Notes under the pieces: model-generated | Told to the model about the DNA's origin: nothing | The model's input: only the letters and a program-made list of their open reading frames with translations | Databases searched by the model: none | DNA from: Oscillospiraceae bacterium | Lineage (GTDB): Bacteria > Bacillota > Clostridia > Oscillospirales > Oscillospiraceae | Direction of reading: 5' to 3' | Assembly (NCBI GenBank): GCA_017861365.1 | Contig: JAGFXR010000006.1 | Coordinates: forward strand, 124,001-188,000 | DNA length: 64,000 nt | Position numbers and translations under genes: made by a program | Shown here: piece after piece, positions 52,701-60,674 of the stretch | Layout: every line of letters begins with the position of its first letter | Numbering within the stretch: position 1 is the first letter of the stretch

Positions 52701-55700
52701 CGCACCGGATATGTATTTGCCGGGTGGAGCGACGGGAACGCCGTCTACCAGCCCGGAGCCGAATACTCCATCGGCAACCGGCTGGATGACGTTACCTTCA
52801 GTGCTGTGTGGGAGGTGGCTTACACCGTCACCTACAGCGCCAGCGGAAGCAGCGGCGGCACGGTCCCGACGGATGACACATCATATACGCAGGGAGAAAC
52901 GGTAACAATTTCCGAAAACAGCGGTGATCTGCTCCGTACAAACGCCCTGTTTGCCGGTTGGTGTGTTAATGGGCAGATTTATCATCCCGGAGATACCCTT
53001 ACGATGGGAACGTCCGACGTGACGGCCACGGCGGTGTGGGCATCGCTGCCGACCACCGAATACGCCGTCACAGTACAGACCGACGGAAACGGAACGGCCA
53101 GCGCCAGCGCCGATACAGCCTGTGAGGGGGCTGAAATCACCCTGACCGCCACAGCAAATGACGGATATTCCTTTGAGGAGTGGCAAGTCATCAGCCCCAT
53201 AGACCTTGTCATTACCGATGACACCTTCACCATGCCGGATGAGGATGTGACCGTGGAAGCCATCTTTGCCGCAGATACAGCGGTCGCGGTCAGCGCGGAG
53301 CTCTCCTCCGACACCGGAAGCTTCGATATCTACGCTCCCGGCGACGTGACAACCACGATCACATGGAACTCGGCTACAAAGGTAACGGGGGTCTATAACG
53401 GCGGGGAGGCCCTCGCTTCCCCCGATTATTATGAAGTGAGCGGCGACACCCTGACTATTAAACAGGCATATCTGGAAACACAGGCCGAGGGCAGCGTCGT
53501 CCTGACCGTCAACTTTGACGCGGGCAGTGCCGCGACGCTGACCGTCACCATCGACGACACCACGCCGCCCGCCATCAGCCCCGCGACGGTCACCTACGAC
53601 CTGAGCAACACGGGCGATGTATCGACCGCCATTACATGGAACAGCGCGGGCTCAATCTCAAACATGACGTACAGCATAAGCTCGGAAACAACGCTGTATA
53701 CGCTCGACTCAGGAGATTATTTGGTCTCCGATGATGTCCTGACGATATACGGCAGATTCTTTTCCGCGCTTTCGCTCACGGAGGGCGACACAGTTGACTT
53801 TGGCATCACCTTCAACACCGGCGACACCGCGGCCCTGACAGTGAATGTTGAGAATAACTATACGCCGTCAAGTGATGCGGCCCTGGATTACATCACGGTG
53901 AACGGTAGCAACTACACCTATACCGACACCTGTACGTGCAACGTAACCCTGCCCTACGGCACACAGGCCGGCAGCGCGGCGGCAACGGTTTACGTGCTGG
54001 CAAACGACGAGAAGGCGTCTGTAAGCGTCGTCCAGGCGGCCGCTCTGCCCGGCAGCGCCACAATTTCGGTGACCGCCGAGGACGGGACGACGGAACTGAC
54101 CTATACGGTTGTCTTAACGCTGGACACCGCTCCGGGCGCTGCGCCGGTTATCGCAACAACCTCTCTGCCGAGCGGAACCGTGGGCACGACCTACAGCCAG
54201 ACTCTCACGGCAACGGGCGACACGCCCATCACATGGAGCCTTGATAGCGGCGATCTGCCGGACGACCTGAGTCTGGACACAAGCACCGGCGTTATTTCCG
54301 GCACACCCTCGGCAACGGGAACCTTTAGCTTCACGGTCGAGGCTACAAACAGCACGGGCAGCGATACGCAGGAGCTGAGCATCACTATCGGCGAGGCTTC
54401 CGCAGTAAACAGGACGCTCCTGAGCGTCACGGCGCCCACGGCCGTTACCGGCGTAGCCAACGGGACTGCGAAAGCTGCCTCCGCGCTGGGCCTACCCTCC
54501 ACAGTCACCCTCGTTACCGACAATGGTAACGTACAAGCGGACGTAACCTGGGACGTGGCCTCCAACTCCTACAGCGCTTCCTCCAGCAGCGCGCAGACCT
54601 TCACGGTGAGCGGCGTGGTTACTCTGCCGGACGGCGTGGTCAATACCAATGGCGTTTCACTGAGTGTCAGCATCAGCGTGACTGTAAAGAAAGCCTCCTC
54701 CAGCGGTTCTTCCGGCGGTTCTTCCTCTGGAGGCTCCTCTTCCAGCAGTTCTTCTCAGGAAAGCTACTCGGCAACAATGAGTGGCGACAGCTCCGGCAAG
54801 CTGACTGTTACGAAAGATACCGGAAGCGCGGCGGCCGCGCTTTCCGACGCGCAGGGGGAACTGATCTCCGGCGGCAAATCCCTTGTGGTTACCATGCCGG
54901 AAATCGACGGCGTGACCGGCTATATGCTGGGTATCCCGGTGCCCAGCCTGTCCTCGGACAGCGGCGGCTCCCTGACTCTGGCTACAGACGCGGGCAGCGT
55001 CACACTTCCCTCCGATATGCTGACGGGAACCGACGCGGCCTCCGGGGACACGGCGCAAATGGAACTTGACCTGGTCGATTCCTCCGAGCTTTCGGACGAG
55101 GCCAGAGCCACGATAGGCGACCGTCCGGTCGTATCGCTTACGCTTTATATCGACGGGAAGCAGACCGACTGGAGCAATCCCGGCGCGCCGGTCACGGTGT
55201 CAATCCCCTATACGCCGTCGGATAACGAAGACTTAAACGCCATCGTCGTATGGTACGTTGACGGCGACGGCAATCTCAATTGCGTGCAGAGTGGGGTCTA
55301 CGACCCCGAAACCGGCACGGTGACCTTCCAGACCACTCATTTCAGTCTTTACGCGGTAGGCTATAACGGCGTAAGCTTCTCCGACGTTTCAGGGTGGTAT
55401 GCCGACTATGTCGTTTACCTCGCCGCGCGGGGTATCGTAAGCGGCACCGCCGACGGGCAATTTGACCCAGACGCGGCGATCACCAGGGCGCAGTTTGTAA
55501 CGATCCTCGCCAGAATGTCCGGCAATGACCTGAGCGGCGACACGTCCCCGGCGTTCTCCGACGTATCTGCCGGCGACTGGTACTTCACGGCGGTCCAGTG
55601 GGCAGCGGAAAATGGCATTGCCACTGGCTCGGACGGCAGATTCGATCCGGATGCCGGTATCACTCGCGAGCAAATGGCCGTCATGCTCTATCGCTACGCC

Positions 55701-55913
55701 GAATACAAAGGGACCGTATCAGACACCGAGGGCATGTCCGGGCGGGAGTTCTCTGACTTCGACAGCATCTCCGTCTGGGCGCAGACGTCAATTCAGTGGG
55801 CTGTCGGCAACGGCATCCTCTCCGGTAACAATGACGGCAGCTTCGCGCCCCGGGCGGATGCTACCCGGGCCCAGGCCGCGAAGGCGCTCACCCTGTTCCT
55901 GCAACAGGAATAA
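49755..55913 (+). CDS. 2052-residue SLH surface protein with InlB-type repeats and X2 modules
   Basis: A Sec signal peptide (about 1-31, ending IMANAA) is followed by about 14 Listeria/Bacteroides-type (InlB B, Flg_new) repeats to residue 1170, each built as Y-VTYD-NG, a GxVP loop, FAGWNT-DGSGT-Y-GD and LYA-W. Two X2-type carbohydrate-module folds (about 1175-1370), a cadherin-like sandwich (about 1375-1450), a putative-Ig He_PIG domain (about 1455-1545) and a Big_4-like Ig domain (to about 1635) come next. A Ser/Gly linker leads to a unique domain, and three SLH motifs (about 1873-2050) anchor it to secondary wall polymers. The start has GAGGAGAGG upstream. It is probably an adhesin or polysaccharide-binding wall protein. 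Confidence 0.93.
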   Translation: MRTIGKRAGSLLLCAALVFTMLPFGTIMANAAGGYSVTYDGAGAESGSVPVDGGVYEQGSTVTVLDNTGNLARPGYLFGGWMMEDTLYQPGDTFSMEGSTVLSTVWISVYTVTYDVNGGTVSAGGSLPTDTNEYPEGAAVTVQSGSSLSSSYEFNCWNTEADGSGTSYSSGETLTVGTENVTLYATYNAGPTVILITNTLTYNANGADSGTAPEGDPDSSSDSQATFTVSGNTGSLLKTDCQFAGWNTASDGTGTTYQKGETVTVSGEQTLYALWKQVYTVTYDANGGTLQSGADNTEDCAEASGICLPGYAGMIDAPSASYGFIGWNTVSNDSGTAYMPGDVITLSSNLTLYATWQYISGAYAITYDGNGNDGGSLPAISYVSSGTTVTVAAQGTLTRSDYQFEGWTDSDGLLYSQGAQVTVSKDLVLYARWLPTYTVTYAAPNSSLSVPTDSNAYVTGESATVLGTLGESAFIGSGVVLEKYLTGWSTEPNGGGSVYAPGDSFIITENTTLYAVYSSSPPVSLSLFHTVIYSSYGATSGTAPVDSNSYTTGDTVTVLGLGSLLGNGAFSGWQRGDGSGTIYSEGATLIFPEGVTTLVLFPKFTPTTSVTPSTRYCTVYYNSNGADAGSVPSDTTNYSVSATATVIGNTGGLVLSGYVFAGWSLSSDGSGTVYQSGDTITVTGNMYLYAVWESGTASHAVIQVENSETTATCYYNEAADVTVSEPNYAVVGSNYFSHWNTESDDTGTSYVPGDHFTMLTEDVTLYAIYDTEPVYFVSYDSGNSVSGQSNNVGCGYHAGDTVTAVYPGSLTGPDGMYFSGWNTESDGSGTTYQSGDTFVMDSSDITLYATWVKYNDRYTVTYNGDGYDFGTLPDSVTSYDGATITLPTLNLYQSSTSAVTFLKSEYILYGWYADGTLCKPGGTFTMPYYSVTVKAAWVPLTYPRTVNISYSGNGSTDGTAPAYSDLSPGTELTLPDNTGGLTRTGYVFAGWSDGNAVYQPGAEYSIGNRLDDVTFSAVWEVAYTVTYSASGSSGGTVPTDDTSYTQGETVTISENSGDLLRTNALFAGWCVNGQIYHPGDTLTMGTSDVTATAVWASLPTTEYAVTVQTDGNGTASASADTACEGAEITLTATANDGYSFEEWQVISPIDLVITDDTFTMPDEDVTVEAIFAADTAVAVSAELSSDTGSFDIYAPGDVTTTITWNSATKVTGVYNGGEALASPDYYEVSGDTLTIKQAYLETQAEGSVVLTVNFDAGSAATLTVTIDDTTPPAISPATVTYDLSNTGDVSTAITWNSAGSISNMTYSISSETTLYTLDSGDYLVSDDVLTIYGRFFSALSLTEGDTVDFGITFNTGDTAALTVNVENNYTPSSDAALDYITVNGSNYTYTDTCTCNVTLPYGTQAGSAAATVYVLANDEKASVSVVQAAALPGSATISVTAEDGTTELTYTVVLTLDTAPGAAPVIATTSLPSGTVGTTYSQTLTATGDTPITWSLDSGDLPDDLSLDTSTGVISGTPSATGTFSFTVEATNSTGSDTQELSITIGEASAVNRTLLSVTAPTAVTGVANGTAKAASALGLPSTVTLVTDNGNVQADVTWDVASNSYSASSSSAQTFTVSGVVTLPDGVVNTNGVSLSVSISVTVKKASSSGSSGGSSSGGSSSSSSSQESYSATMSGDSSGKLTVTKDTGSAAAALSDAQGELISGGKSLVVTMPEIDGVTGYMLGIPVPSLSSDSGGSLTLATDAGSVTLPSDMLTGTDAASGDTAQMELDLVDSSELSDEARATIGDRPVVSLTLYIDGKQTDWSNPGAPVTVSIPYTPSDNEDLNAIVVWYVDGDGNLNCVQSGVYDPETGTVTFQTTHFSLYAVGYNGVSFSDVSGWYADYVVYLAARGIVSGTADGQFDPDAAITRAQFVTILARMSGNDLSGDTSPAFSDVSAGDWYFTAVQWAAENGIATGSDGRFDPDAGITREQMAVMLYRYAEYKGTVSDTEGMSGREFSDFDSISVWAQTSIQWAVGNGILSGNNDGSFAPRADATRAQAAKALTLFLQQE

Positions 55914-55931
55914 GGTAGGTATCATCAAAAA

Positions 55932-55977
55932 GGGGGGATATGTTCCAATTTTTACTGGAACAATATCCCCTTCTTTT
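55932..55977 (+). terminator. Terminator of the SLH gene
   Basis: A stem of about 14 pairs with one bulged base (55934-55947 with 55956-55970), followed by TTCTTTT. Confidence 0.8.
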
Positions 55978-56022
55978 ATGAGCAGTGAAGACCATATTAG
56001 GAAACCGGAACGGCAGCGGCCA

Positions 56023-56691
56023 TCATTTGCGTGTCTCCTCTTCCAGCCACAGCTGCGCGGCCCGCTTTCCCGTCTCCATATCCCGGCTGATGAGAGAGTA
56101 GAGCAGATCGTTGGTCAGCCCCTGCAAAAAGACGGACATGGGCGTAACCACCAGAAACCGCTGGCGGAGCAGCAGGTTCAACCGCTCCAGCTCACTCTCG
56201 TTGCCGAGAATGCCGCTGACTGTTCGGTACAGATCCCGCAGATGGACAATATCCAGCGTGTTCTGCAACAGTTCCTTCTGTTCCTGCCGATAGTTCCCGG
56301 CGGCGTATTCCAGATAGTCCCCCGCCAAAGCGACGCAGTACAGGTTCTGCCTTGTGACGCGCTCCTGAAACGGAAGCGGGTGTTCGGAGATATATGCTCG
56401 AGCCTTTTCATACAGCGGATGCCCGGCGCAGTCTGGCTTGCCGTTCATGGTTTCCCGGCACAGCCGCCGCAGCTCGGCGGAAGTGGCGAAACCATCCTCC
56501 GCCGCTGAGTGAACAAGTGTGGCGTTGGCCCCCTCCAGCATCAGGGAAATGTACTCGTCTATCAGATAGGCTTGTTTGCCCAGCCTGCACCGAATGCCTG
56601 CCGCGAATTCGAAAAGCTCTGTGAATGACCGATTCAGATGCGCCGTTTCGGCCCTGCCGAAAATGTCCTCGTAATCGTAAAATATGTTCAT
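56023..56691 (-). CDS. 222-residue protein of unknown function at the edge of the mobile module
   Basis: The protein is helical and soluble, beginning MNIFYDYEDIFGRAETAHLN, with leucine-rich stretches (ERLNLLLRQRFLVVTPMSVFLQGL) and no recognisable catalytic or DNA-binding motif. GGGAGG precedes ATG 56691. It is transcribed away from the HTH gene at 57075 and toward the SLH gene, so it marks the left side of the element-like region. Family not recognised. Confidence 0.7.
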   Translation of the reverse strand: MNIFYDYEDIFGRAETAHLNRSFTELFEFAAGIRCRLGKQAYLIDEYISLMLEGANATLVHSAAEDGFATSAELRRLCRETMNGKPDCAGHPLYEKARAYISEHPLPFQERVTRQNLYCVALAGDYLEYAAGNYRQEQKELLQNTLDIVHLRDLYRTVSGILGNESELERLNLLLRQRFLVVTPMSVFLQGLTNDLLYSLISRDMETGKRAAQLWLEEETRK

Positions 56692-57074
56692 TGTGAGTCC
56701 TCCCGACCTTTCTTTTTTGGTCAGGAGCTTTCCGTATTAAAAGGCGCATACAAAGGTGGGGCAATGACTTGCCCTGACCCCAGGCATGCACCATGGTTTC
56801 TTCTTGCTCATCGGCGGAAAAACAGATATAATAAATCTGTCATGGCACCGCTTATGGTTGCGCAGGGGTGGTAGCTTCACCTTTTCACAGGGCTCGGTGT
56901 GTTCACAGCACACCGGCCTGCCATGGCGCTTTTCTTTTCAGAAAACTCCCGTTTGTGGTATTGAAGCTCTGCCGGGAGAAATTGTCAAGAGATATATTCT
57001 GTGAAGCTGGAACCTTTACGCTTTTCATCGGCTATGGTATAATTTTCAAAACAAGTTGGAAAGGCGGTGCGCGC
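56692..57074. other. Divergent intergenic region
   Basis: About 380 bases. A small hairpin (ACAGAT/ATCTGT near 56821-56839) and the promoter at 57015-57043 are seen. The open frame that extends the next gene upstream to 56868 lacks a start signal and is not accepted. Confidence 0.45.
57015..57043 (+). promoter_or_regulatory. Promoter of the HTH gene
   Basis: TTTACG (57015-57020), a 17-base spacer and a consensus TATAAT (57038-57043) preceded by TGG (extended -10). Confidence 0.65.
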
Positions 57075-57896
57075 ATGAAGAAGAAAAAGACGCTGCTGGA
57101 GCTTGGCCGGGTGCCCACGCTGGAGGAACTCCGCGCGTTTTTCTGTGAAAATGATTTTTCCGCCGCCGCGTATATGGATATGGACTATGACAAGCTGGAC
57201 GCCGGTACCGTGGAGACGCTGGAGCACATCAAAGGCCTCATGGACGAGCAGTGGGAGCCGCTCTCTCGACAAATGGGCCTGAAAGCGGATTCCACGAATT
57301 ACGGCAAGGACAATCCCCTCATTGCCATGCGGGACAGCATGGCAAATCTCGTGGCGGGCGGCGTGCTGAAGCTGCTGACGGAACATCCGGAACGGGCGGC
57401 GGATATTCTCGTACATTTTGCGGACGATCCCAATATTGAGCAGAACGCCGACTCCTTTCTGCATAACGCGGTGGAGATGACGATGCAGACGATGAGCTAT
57501 GCGGAGACGGCGGAAATTGTTCGCGAGCTGCCGGCCTATGAGGATTTTGATCACAGTCGGTTCCAGAACTATCGCGGCATGGATTTCGACCGGAAATGGA
57601 ACCACTCCCGTGCCAAAGCAAAAATCGAGTCTCTGAACGCCTTACAGGAGAGAGACGATGGAGAGGGAGATTATCCTGTGCCAGATTTTTCGGCGGACGT
57701 AGAGGGTGAGGCACTGGCCGGAATTCTGGCGAAAGATTTCTGGGACAGCATTACCGAAGAGGACCGGACGCTGCTCAGGCTTAAAATGGCAGGGAAAACT
57801 CAGCAGGAAATCGCGGATATCCTGGGCTATCAGACGCAAGGCGCGGTCAGCAAGCGTCTGGCAAGGATGAAGGACCTGTTTGAAAAATGTGGATAA
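57075..57896 (+). CDS. HTH protein with sigma-70 region-4-like C-terminus
   Basis: 273 residues from ATG 57075. The N-terminal two-thirds are helical and acidic, without a known motif. The C-terminus (about 225-273: ITEEDRTLLRLKMAGKT, QQEIADILGYQTQGAVSKRLARM) is a helix-turn-helix of the sigma-70 region 4 or Xre type. It lies just upstream of the RepA-like ATPase with a strong hairpin between them, so it may regulate the element. It is too short and lacks region 2, so it is not a true sigma factor. Confidence 0.7.
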   Translation: MKKKKTLLELGRVPTLEELRAFFCENDFSAAAYMDMDYDKLDAGTVETLEHIKGLMDEQWEPLSRQMGLKADSTNYGKDNPLIAMRDSMANLVAGGVLKLLTEHPERAADILVHFADDPNIEQNADSFLHNAVEMTMQTMSYAETAEIVRELPAYEDFDHSRFQNYRGMDFDRKWNHSRAKAKIESLNALQERDDGEGDYPVPDFSADVEGEALAGILAKDFWDSITEEDRTLLRLKMAGKTQQEIADILGYQTQGAVSKRLARMKDLFEKCG

Positions 57897-57949
57897 TTTT
57901 TTTCATAAGCATGGAATAATCTGACTCTCTCGTGTCGTTGTACAGTAGA

Positions 57950-57999
57950 GGGAAAAGGAAGCCCCGGCCGTCTTCGGATGGCCGGGGCTTCCTTTTCCC
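57950..57999. repeat. Perfect 20-bp hairpin in the leader of the RepA-like gene
   Basis: Arms 57950-57969 and 57980-57999 are exact reverse complements around a 10-base loop. It ends about 10 bases before the AGGAGG of the next gene. T-content after it is low, so it may be a terminator for the HTH gene, an attenuator, or a translational barrier to read-through. Confidence 0.65.
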
Positions 58000-58024
58000 G
58001 AAACAACACAAAGGAGGCAGAACT

Positions 58025-58993
58025 ATGAAACAGCAATTGCGGCTCATATCCATGAGCGATATCCAGGCGGAGGCGGTGAGATGGCTTTGGTATCCGTATC
58101 TTCCGCGAGGAAAAATTTCAATTGTGCAGGGCGATCCCGGCGAGGGCAAAACGACCCTCGTACTGGCGCTGACGGCCCTGCTCACGAACGGCCAACCGCT
58201 GCCGGAAAGCGATATACCCGTGCCGCCCATGAACGTCATCTACCAGACGGCGGAGGACGGGCTGGCCGATACGATCAAGCCGCGCCTGACGGCGATGGGC
58301 GCGGACTGCTCACGGGTGCTGGTGATCGACGAGAGCAGAAAGGAGCTGACCCTGCGGGATGAGCGTCTGGAGGAGGCTGTTCTGGAAACCGGCGCGGGAT
58401 TAATTGTGCTCGACCCGCTGCAGGCATACCTCGGCGACGGGGTGGACATGCACCGGGCGAACGAGGTGCGGCCCGTCTTCAAAAAGCTGTGCGCCATGGC
58501 GGAGCGGACCGGCTGCGCGGTGGTACTCATCGGGCACATGAACAAAATGCAGGGAGCCAAGTCCTCATACCGGGGGCTTGGCTCCATCGATTTCCGAGCG
58601 GCGGCGCGAAGCATTCTGCTGGTGGGGCGCTCCAAGGAGAACCCTGATCTCCGTATTATTGCTCACGACAAGAGTAGCCTGGCCCCTGAGGGACCGTCGA
58701 TTGCCTTTGAACTAAACCCGGAAACGGGCTTCCAGTGGAAGGGCTGCTGTGACATCACGGCGGATGAGCTGCTTTCCGGCGCCGGCTGCGTACAGACCAA
58801 AACCACGCTGATGGAGGATGAATTGAAGGAATTGCTGCGGGACAGTCTCGTTTCCGCGGAGGACATTCAGAAGCGGGCGGATGAAATAGGCGTTTCCCAG
58901 CGTACGCTGATGACCGCGAAGAAAAACCTCGGCGTTCTGTCCGAGCGGCAGTGCGGGCGCTGGCTCTGGCGGCTACCGGAGTTAAGGATGTAA
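58025..58993 (+). CDS. RepA/RecA-like AAA ATPase of a mobile element
   Basis: 322 residues from ATG 58025 (AAAGGAGG upstream). A RecA-type core has Walker A GDPGEGKTTLVLAL near 36, a TAEDG segment, Walker B GLIVLDPLQAYLG and a GHMNK motif followed by RGLGSIDFRAAARS, as in AAA_25 / RepA-type hexameric helicases of plasmids and integrative elements. The C-terminus looks like a winged helix (SAEDIQKRADEIGVSQRTLMTAKKNLG). It may unwind element DNA during replication of the excised form. Confidence 0.85.
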   Translation: MKQQLRLISMSDIQAEAVRWLWYPYLPRGKISIVQGDPGEGKTTLVLALTALLTNGQPLPESDIPVPPMNVIYQTAEDGLADTIKPRLTAMGADCSRVLVIDESRKELTLRDERLEEAVLETGAGLIVLDPLQAYLGDGVDMHRANEVRPVFKKLCAMAERTGCAVVLIGHMNKMQGAKSSYRGLGSIDFRAAARSILLVGRSKENPDLRIIAHDKSSLAPEGPSIAFELNPETGFQWKGCCDITADELLSGAGCVQTKTTLMEDELKELLRDSLVSAEDIQKRADEIGVSQRTLMTAKKNLGVLSERQCGRWLWRLPELRM

Positions 58994-59081
58994 GAATGTA
59001 AAGGTCTTAGGACATTGCAGCCTTGCATTCTTCTCTTTCTGGAGATAAGCCCCCTCCGTGCAAAGGCTGAAATTCAGAAAG

Positions 59082-59150
59082 AAAGTATACCCTGTTGGCT
59101 CAGGTTTGGTGGAATGCGGTGCGCAGCGAGAAAAAGTATACCTTGTTGGC
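59082..59150 (+). repeat. Pair of 18-bp direct repeats (iteron-like)
   Basis: AAAGTATACCCTGTTGGC at 59082-59099 recurs at 59133-59150 with one change (C to T), 51 bases apart. Each contains the palindrome GTATAC. They lie about 90 bases after the RepA-like gene and may be its binding sites or sites for the ribbon-helix-helix proteins. Confidence 0.6.
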
Positions 59151-59420
59151 ACAAACGGCGTGTGGCCACGAAACAGCCGCTCCGGAAGTCCGCCGACACT
59201 CACCACGGCCAACCAGAGCACTCCTCCCGCAAAGCGCCCGCGTTGCCCCACGTCCGCCCCTGTGTCCGCTTTTCCAGGCGGGGTGGCACCCCGTACCACT
59301 CCCGAGCGCAAAACGCGCTGTGCCGCGGGTGTGCACTGATTCCGCGGGAGAGCGGACAAGCGCCCGGAACAGTTAAAATCGACCGCGAACCACGTGTGTG
59401 AAAAGGATAGCAGGATAAAG

Positions 59421-59474
59421 TCAGGTGACCGCGCGCGGCCCCCTGACGGCCACAACGCCCCGCAGTACGGGGCG
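59421..59474. repeat. Adjacent GC-rich hairpins, possible oriT or ori
   Basis: One inverted repeat pairs TCAGG with CCTGA around a GC-rich core with its own GCGC symmetry (about 59421-59446). A second pairs CGCCCCG (59456-59462) with CGGGGCG (59468-59474). Their position upstream of two ribbon-helix-helix genes resembles transfer origins of mobilizable elements. No nic site could be assigned. Confidence 0.4.
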
Positions 59475-59622
59475 TGGAGCGGATTTTCGAGGGTGCTGTA
59501 ATGCGGGTAAGAGCACAGGGAGCGACCCCGCCTGAGACGTCCAAAGTGAAAAACATCCCGCCGTTCGGAGCTTTGTAGGGAGCTCCCGGATGGCGATCAA
59601 CAAAAAAAGGAGTGAAATTCAG

Positions 59623-60069
59623 ATGACACAGAGCAAAAAAGAAAAGATCGGCATCCACATGAATCCCGATCTGGTGAAACGGATTGACGCTGAGTATCCC
59701 CTGTACGGCTGCGCCAGCCGAAGCGATTTTATGAGCCAGGCGGCGGAGTTTTATCTCGGCTTTCTTCACAGTCAGGAGGATACGGCGTATATGAGTAAAA
59801 CAACGCTCACCTTTCTGGAGAGCCAAGTGTCCAGGCTGGACGCCAAAATCTGCCGCCAGCTGTTCCGGATGTGTGTCGAGCTTTCCATGGTGGCCCATGT
59901 CACCGCGTGCCAGATCAAGGGCGTCACCGAGGAGACGCTAAAGGATCTCAGAAAACGGTGCGTAAAGGATGTGAAGCAGACGATTGGTAACATCCGGTAC
60001 GACAAGATTTATGCGTTTCAAAACGACGAGGTATGGATGGAGGAGGATGACCATGATCCGGGAAACTGA
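59623..60069 (+). CDS. Ribbon-helix-helix protein 1 (relaxosome-accessory-like)
   Basis: 148 residues from ATG 59623 (AAAGGAG upstream); a longer frame from 59590 ignores that site. The N-terminal ribbon-helix-helix is KIGIHMNPDLVKRIDAEY then SRSDFMSQAAEFYL. A helical C-terminal domain follows (LDAKICRQLFRMCVELSMVA). The fold and place suit a MobC-like or element-specific DNA-binding protein. It overlaps the next gene by 17 bases. Confidence 0.75.
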   Translation: MTQSKKEKIGIHMNPDLVKRIDAEYPLYGCASRSDFMSQAAEFYLGFLHSQEDTAYMSKTTLTFLESQVSRLDAKICRQLFRMCVELSMVAHVTACQIKGVTEETLKDLRKRCVKDVKQTIGNIRYDKIYAFQNDEVWMEEDDHDPGN

Positions 60070-60496
60070 GAAAATCACCGTTTCGCTGCCGAGGGAAACA
60101 CTGCGGCTGGCCGATGAGCAGTATGCGGCCTTCGGATTTCCCAACCGCTCCGAATTTATTGACGCCGCGATCCGGGAGTACGTCAGCCGGGATCTGCTGC
60201 GGAAATTCAGCGGCGAGCTGGCCGAGATATACGGCAGACTGGAGCGCACCGAGCTTCGGCAATTGGAGGAACATCTGTCGAAGCTGTCCTATAAAACGGC
60301 AGTTGAGCTGGCGCAGATCAATCTGCTGCTGGCATCCATTCTGGAGGTTCCAGACGCCGATACCCAAAAGCTCCGTGGCAGGGCGGTAAAGCTGGTCAAC
60401 CAGAGCCGGGGCTACGTGCCGCTGAAGGACGCACTTCGCAACAGGATGGAGATCGGCTATCTGGAGGGGCCGGAGGATGATTATGAACAAGAATGA
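60053..60496 (+). CDS. Ribbon-helix-helix protein 2
   Basis: 147 residues from ATG 60053, with GGAGGAGG upstream inside the previous gene. A CopG-like ribbon-helix-helix (KITVSLPRETLRLADEQY, NRSEFIDAAIREYV) is followed by a helical domain that matches the layout of protein 1 (LRQLEEHLSKLSYKTAVELA, then LRGRAVKLVNQSRGYVPLKDAL). The two are probably ancient duplicates that bind DNA as a hetero-oligomer. Confidence 0.75.
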   Translation: MIRETEKITVSLPRETLRLADEQYAAFGFPNRSEFIDAAIREYVSRDLLRKFSGELAEIYGRLERTELRQLEEHLSKLSYKTAVELAQINLLLASILEVPDADTQKLRGRAVKLVNQSRGYVPLKDALRNRMEIGYLEGPEDDYEQE

Positions 60497-60674
60497 TGAT
60501 TTTATGGACAGAGAACAAAAGATCGCGCGGCATTATCTCGAAACCGGCGTTTTAGGCGCTTATGAAACAGCAGCGGTCGTACCGGTTTGCCTCAACAGAA
60601 GGAGGTTAAATTTAAAATGGCAAATCAGAAATACAGCATTCTTTACGGCAGGCTCAGTCAGGAGGACGAGCTAA
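60483..60674 (+). CDS. Small ORF overlapping the recombinase start
   Basis: 63 residues from ATG 60483, with CGGAGG 6 bases upstream and a 14-base overlap with the previous gene. It begins MNKNDDFMDREQKIARHYLE and its first 40 residues look protein-like, while the tail overlaps the recombinase gene out of frame and is probably meaningless. It may be a real small element protein or only a translational coupler. Confidence 0.4.
   Translation: MNKNDDFMDREQKIARHYLETGVLGAYETAAVVPVCLNRRRLNLKWQIRNTAFFTAGSVRRTS

Larger units (their letters stand above)
58994..59622. other. Non-coding central region of the mobile module
   Basis: About 630 bases with no convincing gene; several overlapping open frames in GC-rich sequence lack ribosome binding sites. 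It contains direct repeats (59082-59150) and a run of GC-rich hairpins (59421-59474), which is what a replication origin or transfer origin would look like. Confidence 0.5.

Noticed and set aside
56868-57074. N-terminal extension of the HTH protein
   Set aside because: The stretch contains the promoter at 57015-57043 and has no ribosome binding site; ATG 57075 fits better.
57075-57896. Extracytoplasmic-function sigma factor
   Set aside because: Only a region-4-like helix-turn-helix is visible; the N-terminal part does not resemble region 2.
59015-59401. Several overlapping 80-130-residue open frames in the element's centre
   Set aside because: They are arginine- and proline-rich frames of GC-rich DNA without start signals, and they cross the direct repeats.
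60562-60609. 15-codon ORF (MKQQRSYRFASTEGG) ending in the recombinase ribosome binding site
   Set aside because: It has no clear ribosome binding site of its own and is too short to support as a gene, although a leader-peptide role cannot be excluded.
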